Below are positions 36,227 to 46,350 of a stretch of 64,000 nucleotides of DNA, piece by piece (position 1 is the first letter of the stretch; the number at the start of each line of letters is the position of its first letter). The position numbers and the translations under genes were made by a program. The notes beneath the pieces are model-generated. The model saw only the letters and a list, made by a program, of their open reading frames with translations. It did no database searches and was not told the DNA's origin. The stretch is from Nostoc sp. HK-01 (GTDB taxonomy: Bacteria > Cyanobacteriota > Cyanobacteriia > Cyanobacteriales > Nostocaceae), in contig AP018318.1 in NCBI GenBank assembly GCA_003990705.1, positions 310,001 to 374,000 on the forward strand, in the 5' to 3' direction.

Positions 36227-38971
36227 ATGTTGAAGCAATTACTTAGTGTCCAGCAATATTATAATATATTGCTGTTTGTACTATTATTTTTTACTAATTT
36301 AATTATGGATAAAGCAGAAGCAAAAACTACTCGATTTCCAGAATTAATTAATTCTAATAAATTAGACAATCAATTTCCAATCTTATTGCCTAATAAAAAT
36401 ATCTCAAAGGAGAATGTATATAATTCAAGATATATATATATATCACAAACTTTAGCCTCAGAGCCAGTTAGAGTTTTTCCTAACTTTAATGATACAAATA
36501 TCCCAAAAATATTTAATCCATTTCTAGCACCAGATGCTGATTCTCATGAGCCTGATGTAAGCAAACCAAATCCTATTTTAAATAAAAAAAAATTACAAAT
36601 ATTTATATTGAATGCTCTGACTAATAGCGCCAGCAAATATCCTTGGATAATTGAACCCAGAGATAATTTAACTTTTGCTGCATCTTCATTTAATCCCTTT
36701 CAAAGTACGAATTATATTGATTTTTCCATAAAACTTTCAGCAGAAGATCCCATCGTTGAGCGATTTAACTTTGCCCACTTTCCTCAAGAAGACCAATTCT
36801 ACTGGGTACTACCGGGGAATCGAATTGTAGTAGAAACTCAGGGATGGCAAAGTGGGATTTTGTATCAAGGAGAAACCACAGACTTTGAACGTATACAGGT
36901 TGTGCGATTAACTCAAAGACTCTGGGGAATGCAAGCCGTTTCCTCCCTTCCTCAAGGTTTTCAAGAACTAGTAGGAGGAACTGATATAAGCCAATTTTCT
37001 ATTCAATCAATTGCAGCCGAGTTAGTCAATCCACAGGGTATTCCTGCACCTCCTGTTCAGATTAATAATCCGAGTACAGCAAATAGTTCAAATATAACTG
37101 CGCTCATTCCTAATATTTCTAGATTGAATGCCAATAACCCACCTTTAATTTTACAATCTTTCCCTACTAATAACTTACAACCATTATTAGGAGATGTAAG
37201 CCTCCGTAGAAGAACGGTCATCCCTAGAGATAATTTAAAACAAGCTGGATTTACTTGGGGAAATCCTTTAACTGGTGAAAAAACGCGATTTCAAGCTCCA
37301 ACTACATCTATCCCAGGAATTAAATTAGGGAATCAAAAACAATTTGATAATTCTGATTTGTTTAACATTTTGCTAAATCCTGATATTAGTGATAAACAAC
37401 GTAATTTTTCTTACCTGAATTCATTATTTTGGGTTACTTTGGGTCAACGACAAACTATACTCAGAACTAGAGATAAAACCGAAAATCAGAACTGGCAGAG
37501 ATTTTATTTCAGTCGTCCGCATAATCGGACTTTATTGCAGTACGATTCTTTAGTCAACAAAGCAACATATACTAATATTTATAGTAACCCTGGTGCTTCT
37601 TTATCTTTCTCTGCTGATCAAATAGATATAGATCAGATACAAACTGCTAATGCTTCTTTAGGAATGCTTGCAGGAGTACTTTTTGAGTTAATACATCTTC
37701 CCGAATTAGAAGAAAGTTTGCAAGAAGCTCAAAAGAGATTTTCTCGGCAAGAAAATTTTGCAACTATCAACTCAAAAGCGACACCAGAACAGAGAAGAAA
37801 AATTAATCAAATCCTCAATAGAACACTTTTTTTAGGTAATCGAACAAGTAGTTTAGAGCAAGTTTCTGGAACTTTCACGTTGCCGAGTACGATTACTCCA
37901 AATAGTTCTAGTATTTTACAAATTCGCACTGGTAATTATCGTCGAGCAGTTCAATTTATAGATGGAAAACGTACTTGGAAAGAAGGTGAGACTTATCTTT
38001 CTAAGATAGATGTTTCAAATCGAAGTTTTGGCCGTTTGTCATCTGTTAATGTGCCTATTCCTAGAAAACAAACATCTGTTTTTCCAAATAATCGCTCATC
38101 AGCTTTACAAGTAACTTTGATTGGCCCTGATGGTCAAGATTTTGTGCAGAATTTTAATTCATCTGATACTACAAGCGTTCCGGTAAATATCCGTTCCTTT
38201 GATTTAGCTTTTGATAATATCGAGTTAAGTCAAAATGGGCGGTTGATTACTTACTTGCAAACTTTTAATGGATATTTATCTTTACCTACTTTAGAAGGTT
38301 TATGGGCTGGTTCTACTGGCAATTGGAATTATAGTATTAATTCGGGCATTTGGTATAACTTGAATGCAAATAATGGATTTAATATTGTAAATAATCTTGG
38401 CAACTCAGAGCCTACATTTGGAGTTTATACTAATGGCTTATTAAACTATATTAATACTCATATAAAATTGAATGCTGCTGGGGAAACTCAAGCTATTACT
38501 AGCCATATTCCAGCTTTACGATTTCATTGGAATAGCGGAGCTAACTATCAAAACCCTGCTTATATAAATTTGAGTTACTCCTTTATTCGTCAAGATAAAT
38601 ATAGGAATAACTATTCATTGGCTACTGGTATTGTATTTTATGACGAAACCCGTCGTTTGAGACAAGCCGGATTTTTTCAAGGTGCATTGGAACTTGGCAC
38701 AGGTTTGGAGTTGAAAACTAGTATAGAAATAAGTGAAAATTTTTTCTACACTCTAGAAGGTACTCAAAAAGTAAACTCTAATTGGTATTTTGGAGCTTAT
38801 CTGCAAAATTTTCGAGATATTAGCCGTGGTATTAGAAGTAGAATTAATGATTTTGCTTATGGATTATTAATTAAGCGTGAGATTCCTAGTAATGGTATGT
38901 TTTGGGAGTCTCGTTTAGGAATGAGTGGGAGTACATTTGAAGCTCGTTTTGAGGGGGGTTTTCGGTTTTAA
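36227..38971 (+). CDS. large exported outer-membrane-like protein, unknown family
   Basis: 914 residues from the ATG at 36227; a TTG four codons earlier is less likely. A signal peptide is clear (YYNILLFVLLFFTNLIM, cleavage near KAEA-K about residue 33-36). The body is rich in Asn, Ser and aromatic residues, without coiled coil or cofactor motifs. The last 250 residues alternate polar and hydrophobic strands (NYSINSGIWYNL, SLATGIVFY, SNWYFGAYLQNF) and end in Phe (EARFEGGFRF), the style of an outer-membrane beta barrel. No SLH, TonB-box or POTRA motif was seen. DNA is much more AT-rich than most neighbours. I do not recognise the family. Confidence 0.75.
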   Translation: MLKQLLSVQQYYNILLFVLLFFTNLIMDKAEAKTTRFPELINSNKLDNQFPILLPNKNISKENVYNSRYIYISQTLASEPVRVFPNFNDTNIPKIFNPFLAPDADSHEPDVSKPNPILNKKKLQIFILNALTNSASKYPWIIEPRDNLTFAASSFNPFQSTNYIDFSIKLSAEDPIVERFNFAHFPQEDQFYWVLPGNRIVVETQGWQSGILYQGETTDFERIQVVRLTQRLWGMQAVSSLPQGFQELVGGTDISQFSIQSIAAELVNPQGIPAPPVQINNPSTANSSNITALIPNISRLNANNPPLILQSFPTNNLQPLLGDVSLRRRTVIPRDNLKQAGFTWGNPLTGEKTRFQAPTTSIPGIKLGNQKQFDNSDLFNILLNPDISDKQRNFSYLNSLFWVTLGQRQTILRTRDKTENQNWQRFYFSRPHNRTLLQYDSLVNKATYTNIYSNPGASLSFSADQIDIDQIQTANASLGMLAGVLFELIHLPELEESLQEAQKRFSRQENFATINSKATPEQRRKINQILNRTLFLGNRTSSLEQVSGTFTLPSTITPNSSSILQIRTGNYRRAVQFIDGKRTWKEGETYLSKIDVSNRSFGRLSSVNVPIPRKQTSVFPNNRSSALQVTLIGPDGQDFVQNFNSSDTTSVPVNIRSFDLAFDNIELSQNGRLITYLQTFNGYLSLPTLEGLWAGSTGNWNYSINSGIWYNLNANNGFNIVNNLGNSEPTFGVYTNGLLNYINTHIKLNAAGETQAITSHIPALRFHWNSGANYQNPAYINLSYSFIRQDKYRNNYSLATGIVFYDETRRLRQAGFFQGALELGTGLELKTSIEISENFFYTLEGTQKVNSNWYFGAYLQNFRDISRGIRSRINDFAYGLLIKREIPSNGMFWESRLGMSGSTFEARFEGGFRF

Positions 38972-39831
38972 AGCTGATTACTAATATTTCACATCTTCCA
39001 CTTAGCGAATAAAGTCGCACGCCAGTTGCCTCTCCTAATCGGAGACGCTGCGCGTAGCTTGCTTCCTCGTAGGGGTACAAGTCAGCAAAGCCGACGACAG
39101 TCGCCTCAAGTCAGGAAACCCTCTCGACAGTTCTTCCTGGGGGAAATCCCCTACAGCCCTTTGGGCATCCTACGGCGGGCGTTAGCCTCTCTCTTTGGGA
39201 GAAGATCGGACTGTCTCCCCAACGCACGCTTTCTGGATTTAAATCTTGAGGCAGACTTTGGTTAATATGTGTGATACTCCCCCTCAAGTGTTCTCTTTGT
39301 CAATACTCTGCTACCTGAATTTTTACCTTTCATATTTGTCAAACTTAGTAAGTAAATAAGCCAACCAATTACCGAATTACTTGCTTTTTTCTCTATATTT
39401 CCTTAGTGTTCTTCTCTGTGACAAGCTGCGAGAATGAGGTTTGCATTTCCTTATCTATATTCTTCACGACTCATTTAGATTACTATAGTTGAGTCTGCTT
39501 TTCTGATCAATTCTCAATAAACTTTCTTTAGGAAGAGTAGGCAACTTTATCTAGTTGTTTCGCTTGATAGATTAACTTGAAATTAAAAAGGATAATTATT
39601 AGAGAAATAATTTTAAAACTTACATATTCCACTTAACTATTAAAATTGCAGCAACAGAACTTAATTTTCTCTTAGCCAGACTTAGTTTTTATAGTCTAGC
39701 CGAAGCTATGGGCGGGAAATGCCCAACTTTTGCGCTCAAAGCTTTCCCGTAGTGTAGCAACTGGCTTGAGGTTTCTAGTCATTCAGGCTTGTTACAAGAT
39801 TTGATAAAACCCAATTCAACTATTTAGATTT
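38972..39831. repeat. intergenic region rich in dispersed palindromic repeats
   Basis: No gene. 39015-39265 is a patchwork of Nostoc-type palindromic repeats (GAGACGCTGCGCGTAGC, GGGGGAAATCCCC, GTTAGCCTCTCTCTTTGGGA), GC-rich against AT-rich surroundings. 39690-39780 is a second cluster (GGGCGGGAAATGCCC and GCTTTCCCGTAGTG). The open frame over 39026-39265 is made only of repeats. The promoter of hflX should lie at the end of this stretch. Confidence 0.7.
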
Positions 39832-41514
39832 ATGCAAAATATCTACGGCAATATTCAAGGCATCAAATCGAGTCACCTCAAAAAATTACAACAGCTTTAC
39901 GAAGACAGGCAACCAGCAGACAGATTTATCACACTAGAATTCGCTCAAACTTTAGCAGCAATTAGTGCCACAATCCAACATCCTATTTGTTGTTATATTA
40001 ATCGGCGTGGACAAATTCTCCGAGTTTCTGTGGGGACTCCAAATCAAACTCAAATCCCAGCGGAAGAATTACCTCGGCGTAGTGCCGAACGTTTGATAGG
40101 AATTCGTTGCATTGCTACTCAGTTTAAATCAGCAACTCCTGATGAAACAGCATTAATTACAATGGCACGCCAACGTTTAGATGCTCTAGTGACTTTAAGT
40201 ATAGTTAATAACCAAGCCGAAGAAGCTTTTTTAGCTTATTTAGTTCCTGATTTACAACCACCTTGGATAGTTTCTCCACCCCTCAGTTTAGATGATTTAA
40301 CCGAACAAGACTTTAGCGATTTAGTTGCAGAATGGGAGAAAGATATTTCCGATGCAGGCGGAATAGTTTTACCCCAAGAAGTTTTTTCTGAGCAAGATAG
40401 AGTGTTGCTTATTGGAGTTCAAACAGATAATGTTTCTGCCCAAAGATTTGAAGATGGGCTAGTAGAGTTAACACGTTTAGTAGACAGTGCCAAAGGAATT
40501 GTCTTAGACACAATGCGACAAAAACGCTCTCAGCCGCATCCGCAAACAGTTGTTGGTAAAGGGAAAGTAGAAGAAATCAAACTTTTGGCGCAAAAGTTAG
40601 GCGCAAATTTAATTGTTTTTGATCGAGATATTTCTCCATCTCAAGCCCGTAATTTAGAAAATGAAATTGGGATGCGAGTTGTTGATCGCACAGAAGTAAT
40701 TTTAGATATTTTTGCTCAACGCGCTCGTACTCAAGAAGGTAAATTACAAGTAGAACTAGCGCAACTCGAATATATGTTGCCTCGGTTACGTGGACGGGGA
40801 CAGGAAATGTCGAGATTAGGTGCAGGAATTGGTACACGAGGGCCTGGTGAAACTAAACTAGAAACTGAACGGCGGACAATTCAACGCCAAATTTCTCAAT
40901 TACAGCAAGAAGTAAACCAATTACAAGCACATCGCGCTCGCATCAGACAACAGCGACAACAGCAAGAAATTCCAGTTGTGGCATTAGTGGGATATACCAA
41001 TGCAGGTAAATCAACTTTACTCAATGTGTTAACCAACGCTGAAGTTTACACCGCAGATCAATTATTTGCTACCCTCGACCCAACCACACGCAAAGTAGTA
41101 ATTACACAACCAGAAACTCAAGAACGCAGAACAATTTTACTCACAGATACTGTAGGATTTATTCACGAATTGCCCCCGTCACTTGTAGACGCATTTCGCG
41201 CCACATTAGAAGAAGTAACTGAGGCTGATGCTTTACTGCATCTTGTAGATTTATCTCACCCAGCTTGGGAAAGTCACATTGCGAGTGTGCAAGAAATCCT
41301 AGAAGAAATATCTGCAATTCCCGACAAAAGTTTAATTGCATTTAATAAGATTGACCGAGTAAGTAGTGAAACCTTGGTAGAAGCTCAACAAAAATATCCG
41401 CAAGCTGTATTTATTTCGGCGACTGAGCGATTAAGTTTAGAAACTTTAAAACAGCATTTACTGCAACTAATAGAAGTAGCTATTGAGATTGCAGCCCCAC
41501 AAAATTCATACTAA
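39832..41514 (+). CDS. hflX: GTPase HflX
   Basis: 560 residues, the long cyanobacterial form with about 170 extra N-terminal residues. HflX is a ribosome-binding GTPase that splits stalled 70S ribosomes under stress. The HflX N-domain includes RSQPHPQTVVGKGKVEEI and FDRDISPSQARNLE. The glycine-rich linker is GAGIGTRGPGETKLETERR. The G domain has G1 GYTNAGKSTLLN, G3 DTVGFIHELPPSLVDAF and G4 FNKID. The isoaspartyl peptidase gene starts 14 bp after its stop, so the two are cotranscribed. Confidence 0.95.
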   Translation: MQNIYGNIQGIKSSHLKKLQQLYEDRQPADRFITLEFAQTLAAISATIQHPICCYINRRGQILRVSVGTPNQTQIPAEELPRRSAERLIGIRCIATQFKSATPDETALITMARQRLDALVTLSIVNNQAEEAFLAYLVPDLQPPWIVSPPLSLDDLTEQDFSDLVAEWEKDISDAGGIVLPQEVFSEQDRVLLIGVQTDNVSAQRFEDGLVELTRLVDSAKGIVLDTMRQKRSQPHPQTVVGKGKVEEIKLLAQKLGANLIVFDRDISPSQARNLENEIGMRVVDRTEVILDIFAQRARTQEGKLQVELAQLEYMLPRLRGRGQEMSRLGAGIGTRGPGETKLETERRTIQRQISQLQQEVNQLQAHRARIRQQRQQQEIPVVALVGYTNAGKSTLLNVLTNAEVYTADQLFATLDPTTRKVVITQPETQERRTILLTDTVGFIHELPPSLVDAFRATLEEVTEADALLHLVDLSHPAWESHIASVQEILEEISAIPDKSLIAFNKIDRVSSETLVEAQQKYPQAVFISATERLSLETLKQHLLQLIEVAIEIAAPQNSY

Positions 41515-41528
41515 TTACAAGGAATTTT

Positions 41529-42401
41529 ATGATACCAACTATTATTGTTCATGGTGGAGCAAAAACCATTACGGAAGACAAAGTTGCAGCCAACCATACA
41601 GGCTGTACAGCATTAGCGGAAGCTGGTTGGGCAGTGCTACTCGGTAGTGGTAGTGCCTCAGAAGCAGTGGAAGCAGCTATTCGGGTTCTTGAAGCTGACC
41701 AAACATTTAACGCTGGTCTTGGCGCGACTCTCAACAGTGACGGAGAAGTAGAGTTAGACGCAGCAATCATGGAAGGCTCTTTATGTTGGGGAGCCGTTGC
41801 AGCCGTTCAGGGCGTGCGTCATCCTATTTCCGTAGCTAGAAAAATTATGGATGACAAACCTAGGATCTTAGTTGCGCGGGGTGCAGAACGCTTCGCCGCA
41901 AATTGTCAGGCCGAAATGTGTAATAAAGATGACTTAGTAGCTCAGGAACAGTTGCAACAGTGGCAGGAAGATCAGAAAGTAATTGACCGTCCAAACACTG
42001 TCGGCTGTGTAGTTTTAGATGCCAGCGGCATTTTAGCGGCTGGTACTTCAACAGGTGGGACGACCAAGCAACAGAGTGGCCGCGTTGGTGACACTGCACT
42101 GGTTGGCTGTGGTGTGTACGCCGATAATAAACTCGGCGCTTGCTCCACAACAGGTGATGGTGAGTCGATTATTCCAGTGGTTTTGGCAAAAACTGCGATC
42201 GATTTTTTGGTAGGAGACAGACACCCAGACGAAGCCGCACAAATGGCAATTGACACTTTAATATCTAAAGTCAAAGGTGAAGCTGGCTGCATTCTGATAG
42301 ACAATCAAGGACGAGTAGGCTGGGCGTATAATTCTCAAGATATGGCAGTTGCTTATATGACCACAGAAATGGATAAAGCTGCTTTTTTCACCAAGAAATA
42401 A
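41529..42401 (+). CDS. isoaspartyl peptidase / L-asparaginase (plant type)
   Basis: 290 residues. An N-terminal-nucleophile hydrolase that cleaves itself before Thr157 in PNTVGCVVLD and then removes isoaspartyl residues from peptides or hydrolyses L-Asn. FNAGLGATLNSDGEVELDA and GTSTGGTTKQQSGRVGDT are the family signatures. It is a little shorter than the usual 310-330 residues, with the linker before Thr157 reduced. AAGGAATTTTATG supplies a ribosome site. It is in an operon with hflX. It may help recycle cyanophycin-derived or damaged peptides. Confidence 0.92.
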   Translation: MIPTIIVHGGAKTITEDKVAANHTGCTALAEAGWAVLLGSGSASEAVEAAIRVLEADQTFNAGLGATLNSDGEVELDAAIMEGSLCWGAVAAVQGVRHPISVARKIMDDKPRILVARGAERFAANCQAEMCNKDDLVAQEQLQQWQEDQKVIDRPNTVGCVVLDASGILAAGTSTGGTTKQQSGRVGDTALVGCGVYADNKLGACSTTGDGESIIPVVLAKTAIDFLVGDRHPDEAAQMAIDTLISKVKGEAGCILIDNQGRVGWAYNSQDMAVAYMTTEMDKAAFFTKK

Positions 42402-42455
42402 TTTCAATAATTCGTAATTTGTCTTGACTTCCTACTCCGCATTTTTAAATTAGAT

Positions 42456-43730
42456 ATGAACTCAAAATCCAAATTTAAATACTTCCAAGGGAGTTCTCTT
42501 TCTGATCTGTTTGCTGAAGATATCACAGATGCGAGTTATGCGTTTATTTTGAATTATCCTGCAACTGCTAATTGGGCGGCATTCCCTAACACGAAAAAAT
42601 ATTTTATTCAAGATGGCAGTAGTCAAATAACCAAAACTTCTTTTGACAAAATTGCTCAAAAAGAGCCTTGGAAAAATTTGGCTGTTTTAGGCAATGCTAT
42701 TCCCGGAATTGTGATTAGTCCGCCACCAAAGTTGTTAATTGATTACTGGGAGGAGCATTTTGGCTTTAATCATTCCAATATGGAGTTGATAGATTGCTCA
42801 ACTTATTTAGATGATCTTAGTCAGAGCGATCGCTTTCATCAACTAATCACTCTATTTCCCTTTGATCATCTCAAACCTGAAAAACACGCTGTTAATCCCG
42901 ATACCCACTATCACTTGCTCAACAAAGCTACCTTAGCCGAACTGGGTGTACCATATCCCAAATACGTAACTTACCACCTTCAGCAAGTTAATCTTGCAGA
43001 TATTCCCTTACCCGAACAATTTCCTTATCTCATTAAAACATCTCACGGACTGTCTGGAGAAGGTACTTATATTATCAACAACACCAGGGAGCTAAATTAC
43101 TGCTTTGAAGAACTGAGGAAATACATCGATATTAAGTTGCTAGATACGATTATTGTTTCCGAGTTTATTAAAAATGTTGTCCAGAATTACTGTGTCCAGT
43201 TTTATATTAATAAATCGGGAGAAATCAAGCTTATTGGGACTACAAGTCAACTTGTTACCGCAGAGGGCAACTATTTAGGCGGTATGATTAATTACCGTGA
43301 AATAGACATGAATAAATTCTCGGAGATGATTGCCGCTATTGGTAAGTATGCTCATCAACACGAATATTTTGGCGTTATTGGCTTTGATGTTTTAGAAGAT
43401 AAAGAAGGCCAGATGTATGTGATTGATGTCAATTTTCGTGTTAACGGTTCAACTCCGCTGTGCTTGCAACGCCACACCTTACTAGCACTGGGCAAAGAGG
43501 TAGCTAAATATTCTAGTAGCTACCGCATCTTTGGTTCATTAGAATCAATTTTTCTAACTTTAAAGCCAGAATTAGAGCGCAAAGATTTGATTATATTATC
43601 TGCTCTAGAGAGAAAAGAATCTGGTGCAATTTATACTGATATATACGGGGTTATTACAGGAGAAACACTCGCACAAATGCAGCATATTGAGGATAACTTA
43701 CAAAGTAAAGGATTACAAAGCCTTAGTTAA
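42456..43730 (+). CDS. ATP-grasp ligase of unknown substrate
   Basis: 424 residues. The N-terminal half (1-140) shows no known motif (GSSLSDLFAEDITDASYAF). An ATP-grasp fold follows (about 145-370): PYLIKTSHGLSGEGTYII is the ATP-clamping Lys and glycine loop, IIVSEFIKNVVQNYCVQFY the central strands, and FGVIGFDVLEDKEGQ then VIDVNFRVNGSTP the metal-binding Asp/Asn set. Such enzymes join a carboxylate to an amine or thiol through an acyl phosphate. No peptide or natural-product partner genes are adjacent. It follows the isoaspartyl peptidase by 54 bp and may share its transcript. Confidence 0.82.
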   Translation: MNSKSKFKYFQGSSLSDLFAEDITDASYAFILNYPATANWAAFPNTKKYFIQDGSSQITKTSFDKIAQKEPWKNLAVLGNAIPGIVISPPPKLLIDYWEEHFGFNHSNMELIDCSTYLDDLSQSDRFHQLITLFPFDHLKPEKHAVNPDTHYHLLNKATLAELGVPYPKYVTYHLQQVNLADIPLPEQFPYLIKTSHGLSGEGTYIINNTRELNYCFEELRKYIDIKLLDTIIVSEFIKNVVQNYCVQFYINKSGEIKLIGTTSQLVTAEGNYLGGMINYREIDMNKFSEMIAAIGKYAHQHEYFGVIGFDVLEDKEGQMYVIDVNFRVNGSTPLCLQRHTLLALGKEVAKYSSSYRIFGSLESIFLTLKPELERKDLIILSALERKESGAIYTDIYGVITGETLAQMQHIEDNLQSKGLQSLS

Positions 43731-43757
43731 ATATGATTTCCAAATCGATGCTTCATA

Positions 43758-43868
43758 AGACTTACGCACTCGTCAGAAAAATCAGCCTTTGTGATTACTT
43801 CGCTTCTGGGCGAGACGCTAACGCGAACGCTCGTAATGACGTAAAAACGTAGTCTTTGCGTAAGTTCT
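43758..43868. repeat. MITE-like element with ACTTACGCA ends, copy A
   Basis: Inverted ends AGACTTACGCA / TGCGTAAGTTCT about 111 bp apart and no coding content. Inside, GGGCGAGACGCTAACGCGAACGC looks like a small dispersed repeat inserted into it. Related to the copy at 59519-59646. Confidence 0.7.
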
Positions 43869-43998
43869 GTTCAATTATACTGAAACTTGAAATAGCAGAT
43901 TATCCCGGCGGAAAACTTTTTGTCAGAAAACTCGCTTCATACAGAAAGAATAATGGTGTGTTAGTGCAGTCAGTTTAAGGAAATATCTATAAAATAAT

Positions 43999-44025
43999 AA
44001 TTCCCGAATTCTTAATTCGGGAATT
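43999..44025 (-). terminator. terminator of the 79-residue protein gene
   Basis: A perfect 12-bp stem AATTCCCGAATT / AATTCGGGAATT with loop CTT, 22 bp after the minus-strand stop. Read on the minus strand it is followed by ATTATTTTAT, a weak T tract. Confidence 0.65.
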
Positions 44026-44046
44026 GTCAAAGATGGAAGAATTTGA

Positions 44047-44286
44047 TTAACGAGACTCTGTTCCTTGATTGGGAAGACCAGGAACTGTAACATTACCACC
44101 AGCCGCTTCAGGTTCAGCACCCTGACGAGTTTCTGTACCTGATTCTTGACCAGTCATCCGATATCTTTCATCTAAAGGAGTATCACCTTTATCTGTAGTT
44201 GGAACAGTGGTTTGAGTTCCAGGATTATCTTCTGGCTCATATTTATTCTCGTCTTGTCGATTGTCTGGGGGGGTGTTTGATGTCAT
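44047..44286 (-). CDS. small disordered hydrophilic protein
   Basis: 79 residues, almost without hydrophobic residues and rich in Gly, Thr, Glu, Asp, Pro and Asn (NTPPDNRQDENKYEPEDNPG). It is predicted to be fully disordered. Similar small acidic proteins are frequent in Nostocales and some are stress- or desiccation-linked, but I cannot name this one. It has its own terminator just downstream and a short upstream spacer, which support it being a real gene. Confidence 0.65.
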   Translation of the reverse strand: MTSNTPPDNRQDENKYEPEDNPGTQTTVPTTDKGDTPLDERYRMTGQESGTETRQGAEPEAAGGNVTVPGLPNQGTESR

Positions 44287-44464
44287 AATATTTATACTTT
44301 TTAATCAGGTTATTTTTTAATTTTAGTTTTTATTTTCTACTAGTCAGACTATCCGTAGATAGAACTATTCTTATAACTAATTGGGGAAAAATACGCTGTG
44401 TATTAACTCAATTGATTAATTATTTTGGGTGAGTATATTATTTGCGAATCAGGCTTTGCCTATT

Positions 44465-44869
44465 TTATTTCTGCGAGTCTCCAGAGGAGATATTATGCGA
44501 TCGCACTCCTACACTATCATTGGGAGTTGAAGGCCATCTCACCGTCAAAATAGTACAGTCAGACTTAGCCACCCAGCAGTGTGGCACACCCGCGCACCAA
44601 AGCACATAATCACCCTCACGCGCTAAACTAATTTCTCTATTCTCAAACTGAAGACAAAATACTCCATGAATCAAAATAGAAAGAGTCGCAGCTTGATTAT
44701 TTACAGCCCACTCAGTTCTACTCTCTCCGGCTTTATGCACACCCCACTTGATTTCTAGTGCGGTAGTTGAGCGTAAATCATCATCTGGGGTGATAAAGTG
44801 TCCCATAAACCAACCCCAACGATTTGCACCTTCACTCTCAGCATTGCCAAAAATAACTTTAGGCTGCAT
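44465..44869 (-). CDS. cupin-fold small protein downstream of galK
   Basis: 134 residues. It is predicted to be a single cupin-like beta barrel: [47 protein letters not shown], then TILTVRWPS. The metal-binding His set is incomplete, so it may bind ligand without catalysis. Homologues in cyanobacteria often carry the unhelpful label signal peptidase I, but no Ser/Lys dyad or membrane anchor is present. Its start overlaps the end of galK by 11 bp, so it is translationally coupled. A role linked to galactose is inferred from that. Confidence 0.7.
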   Translation of the reverse strand: MQPKVIFGNAESEGANRWGWFMGHFITPDDDLRSTTALEIKWGVHKAGESRTEWAVNNQAATLSILIHGVFCLQFENREISLAREGDYVLWCAGVPHCWVAKSDCTILTVRWPSTPNDSVGVRSHNISSGDSQK

Positions 44870-45938
44870 TACTCACCTCAAAGTTAGGAACTAAAATTTT
44901 TCCTGTGTAACCTGCATCTTTGTATTGTTCAAGTACTTGAGTGGCGGCTTTTTCTGCACCTAATGCAACCAAAGCCACACAAGCCCCACCAAAACCAGCC
45001 CCTGTCAGTCTTGCACCAAATACGCCTGGGGTTTTTTGTAACATTTCCACCAATATATCCAAGGCTGGAACAGAAACTTCATAATCATCGCGCAAACTAG
45101 TATGGGATGCGTTCATCAACTTGCCAAAACGCTCAGGTTTTACTCCCTGCAAAACTTCTAAGACACGATTATTTTCTGTCACCACATGACGAGCGCGACG
45201 GTTTAATGGTTCTGGTAGGCTTTCTGTCACCTGAGCATCTGTGATATCTCGTAATGCCTTGACTCCCAATAAATGTGCCGCCTCTTCACACTCTGCACGG
45301 CGTTGGTTGTATCCGCTACTTGCCAAGGTGCGGGGTACACCGCTATCTATCACTAAAATCGTTGTTCTGCTGGGTAAAGGAAGTATATGACGTTCTAGAG
45401 TGCGGGTATCTAAAAACAAAATATGTTGAGTGTCCGCAAGACTAGAAGCCATTTGATCCATAATGCCGCATTGTACTCCTGCATAGTGAATTTCTGCTTG
45501 TTGGGCAAGTTGGGCAATTTCCACATCATCTATAGGGAGATGTAAAAGTTGGCGAATTGCTCGGAGTGTTGCGACTTCTAATGCTGCACTGCTAGATAAA
45601 CCAGAACCGATAGGAACTGATGATTGAACATACACATTCAGCGACGGAATCGTGTATCCTGCTTGTTTCAAAATTTCAATACAACCAAAAATATAACCGG
45701 CAAATCCAGAAGGACTATGATGAATATCTAAAATACTGACATGTTCTTGAAGATTGGCGGAATAAAAATGGTGTTGTCCATCATCACTGAAACTTAACTG
45801 TACCGTTGTGTGTTGAGGAATCGCTGTTGGCAGCACAAAACCATCGTTGTAATCGGTATGTTCGCCCAGTAAATTCACCCTTCCCGGTGCATTAGCTTGA
45901 GTTACTGATAATGTGCCGAATATTTGGAGAAAATCCAT
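44859..45938 (-). CDS. galK: galactokinase
   Basis: 359 residues. It phosphorylates alpha-D-galactose to galactose 1-phosphate with ATP, the entry to the Leloir pathway. The GHMP-kinase signature is [19 protein letters not shown] near residue 18, the ATP-binding motif is [17 protein letters not shown] near 109, and motif 3 is [17 protein letters not shown] near 310. All are intact. It lies downstream of galT and a disrupted M24 peptidase gene on the same strand. If they once formed one operon, the IS at 47363-49005 now separates galK from the upstream promoter. Confidence 0.94.
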   Translation of the reverse strand: MDFLQIFGTLSVTQANAPGRVNLLGEHTDYNDGFVLPTAIPQHTTVQLSFSDDGQHHFYSANLQEHVSILDIHHSPSGFAGYIFGCIEILKQAGYTIPSLNVYVQSSVPIGSGLSSSAALEVATLRAIRQLLHLPIDDVEIAQLAQQAEIHYAGVQCGIMDQMASSLADTQHILFLDTRTLERHILPLPSRTTILVIDSGVPRTLASSGYNQRRAECEEAAHLLGVKALRDITDAQVTESLPEPLNRRARHVVTENNRVLEVLQGVKPERFGKLMNASHTSLRDDYEVSVPALDILVEMLQKTPGVFGARLTGAGFGGACVALVALGAEKAATQVLEQYKDAGYTGKILVPNFEVSNAA

Positions 45939-46350
45939 AAGTATTTTTTAATAGAAAATTAATTAAATATTGCACATCTGTCTAGAGGTTTAACTTTTTA
46001 GAAAAACCTAAGTAGATGATATCTGCGAATGTTTATGAGGTTATATTCTAACTCTGTTTTATTGCTCATAACATTGTATAACTTGATAAAATTTCCTAGA
46101 AAAGCTTCCAAGTATTAACAATTACAGACTAACTTCATATTAGATAACTCTTTGAGCAGAACCAACGTTGAAACTAAGGTAATTCTTCAGGCTGATGTAT
46201 TGATAAGTTAATTTTTAGAAAAATAGCAGCAACAAAGCCAACAATATGGCAAAAAAAGTCTATGCAATTTTTAACAAATCACACGGAAACAAAAGAAAAT
46301 CAATCTAATTACATTAATCCTGACAATTCCGGCGATAACCGCTAACTCAG
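45939..46350. other. spacer upstream of galK
   Basis: About 410 bp, AT-rich. No gene, hairpin or repeat was recognised. A galK promoter could lie here, which would free galK from the disrupted upstream operon. Confidence 0.4.

Noticed and set aside
39026-39265. 79-codon frame after the outer-membrane-like gene
   Set aside because: It is composed of palindromic dispersed repeats and has no protein-like composition.
41860-42304. Overlapping minus-strand frames antisense to the isoaspartyl peptidase gene
   Set aside because: Typical shadow frames of a GC-balanced gene; no motifs, and the plus strand has a clear enzyme.
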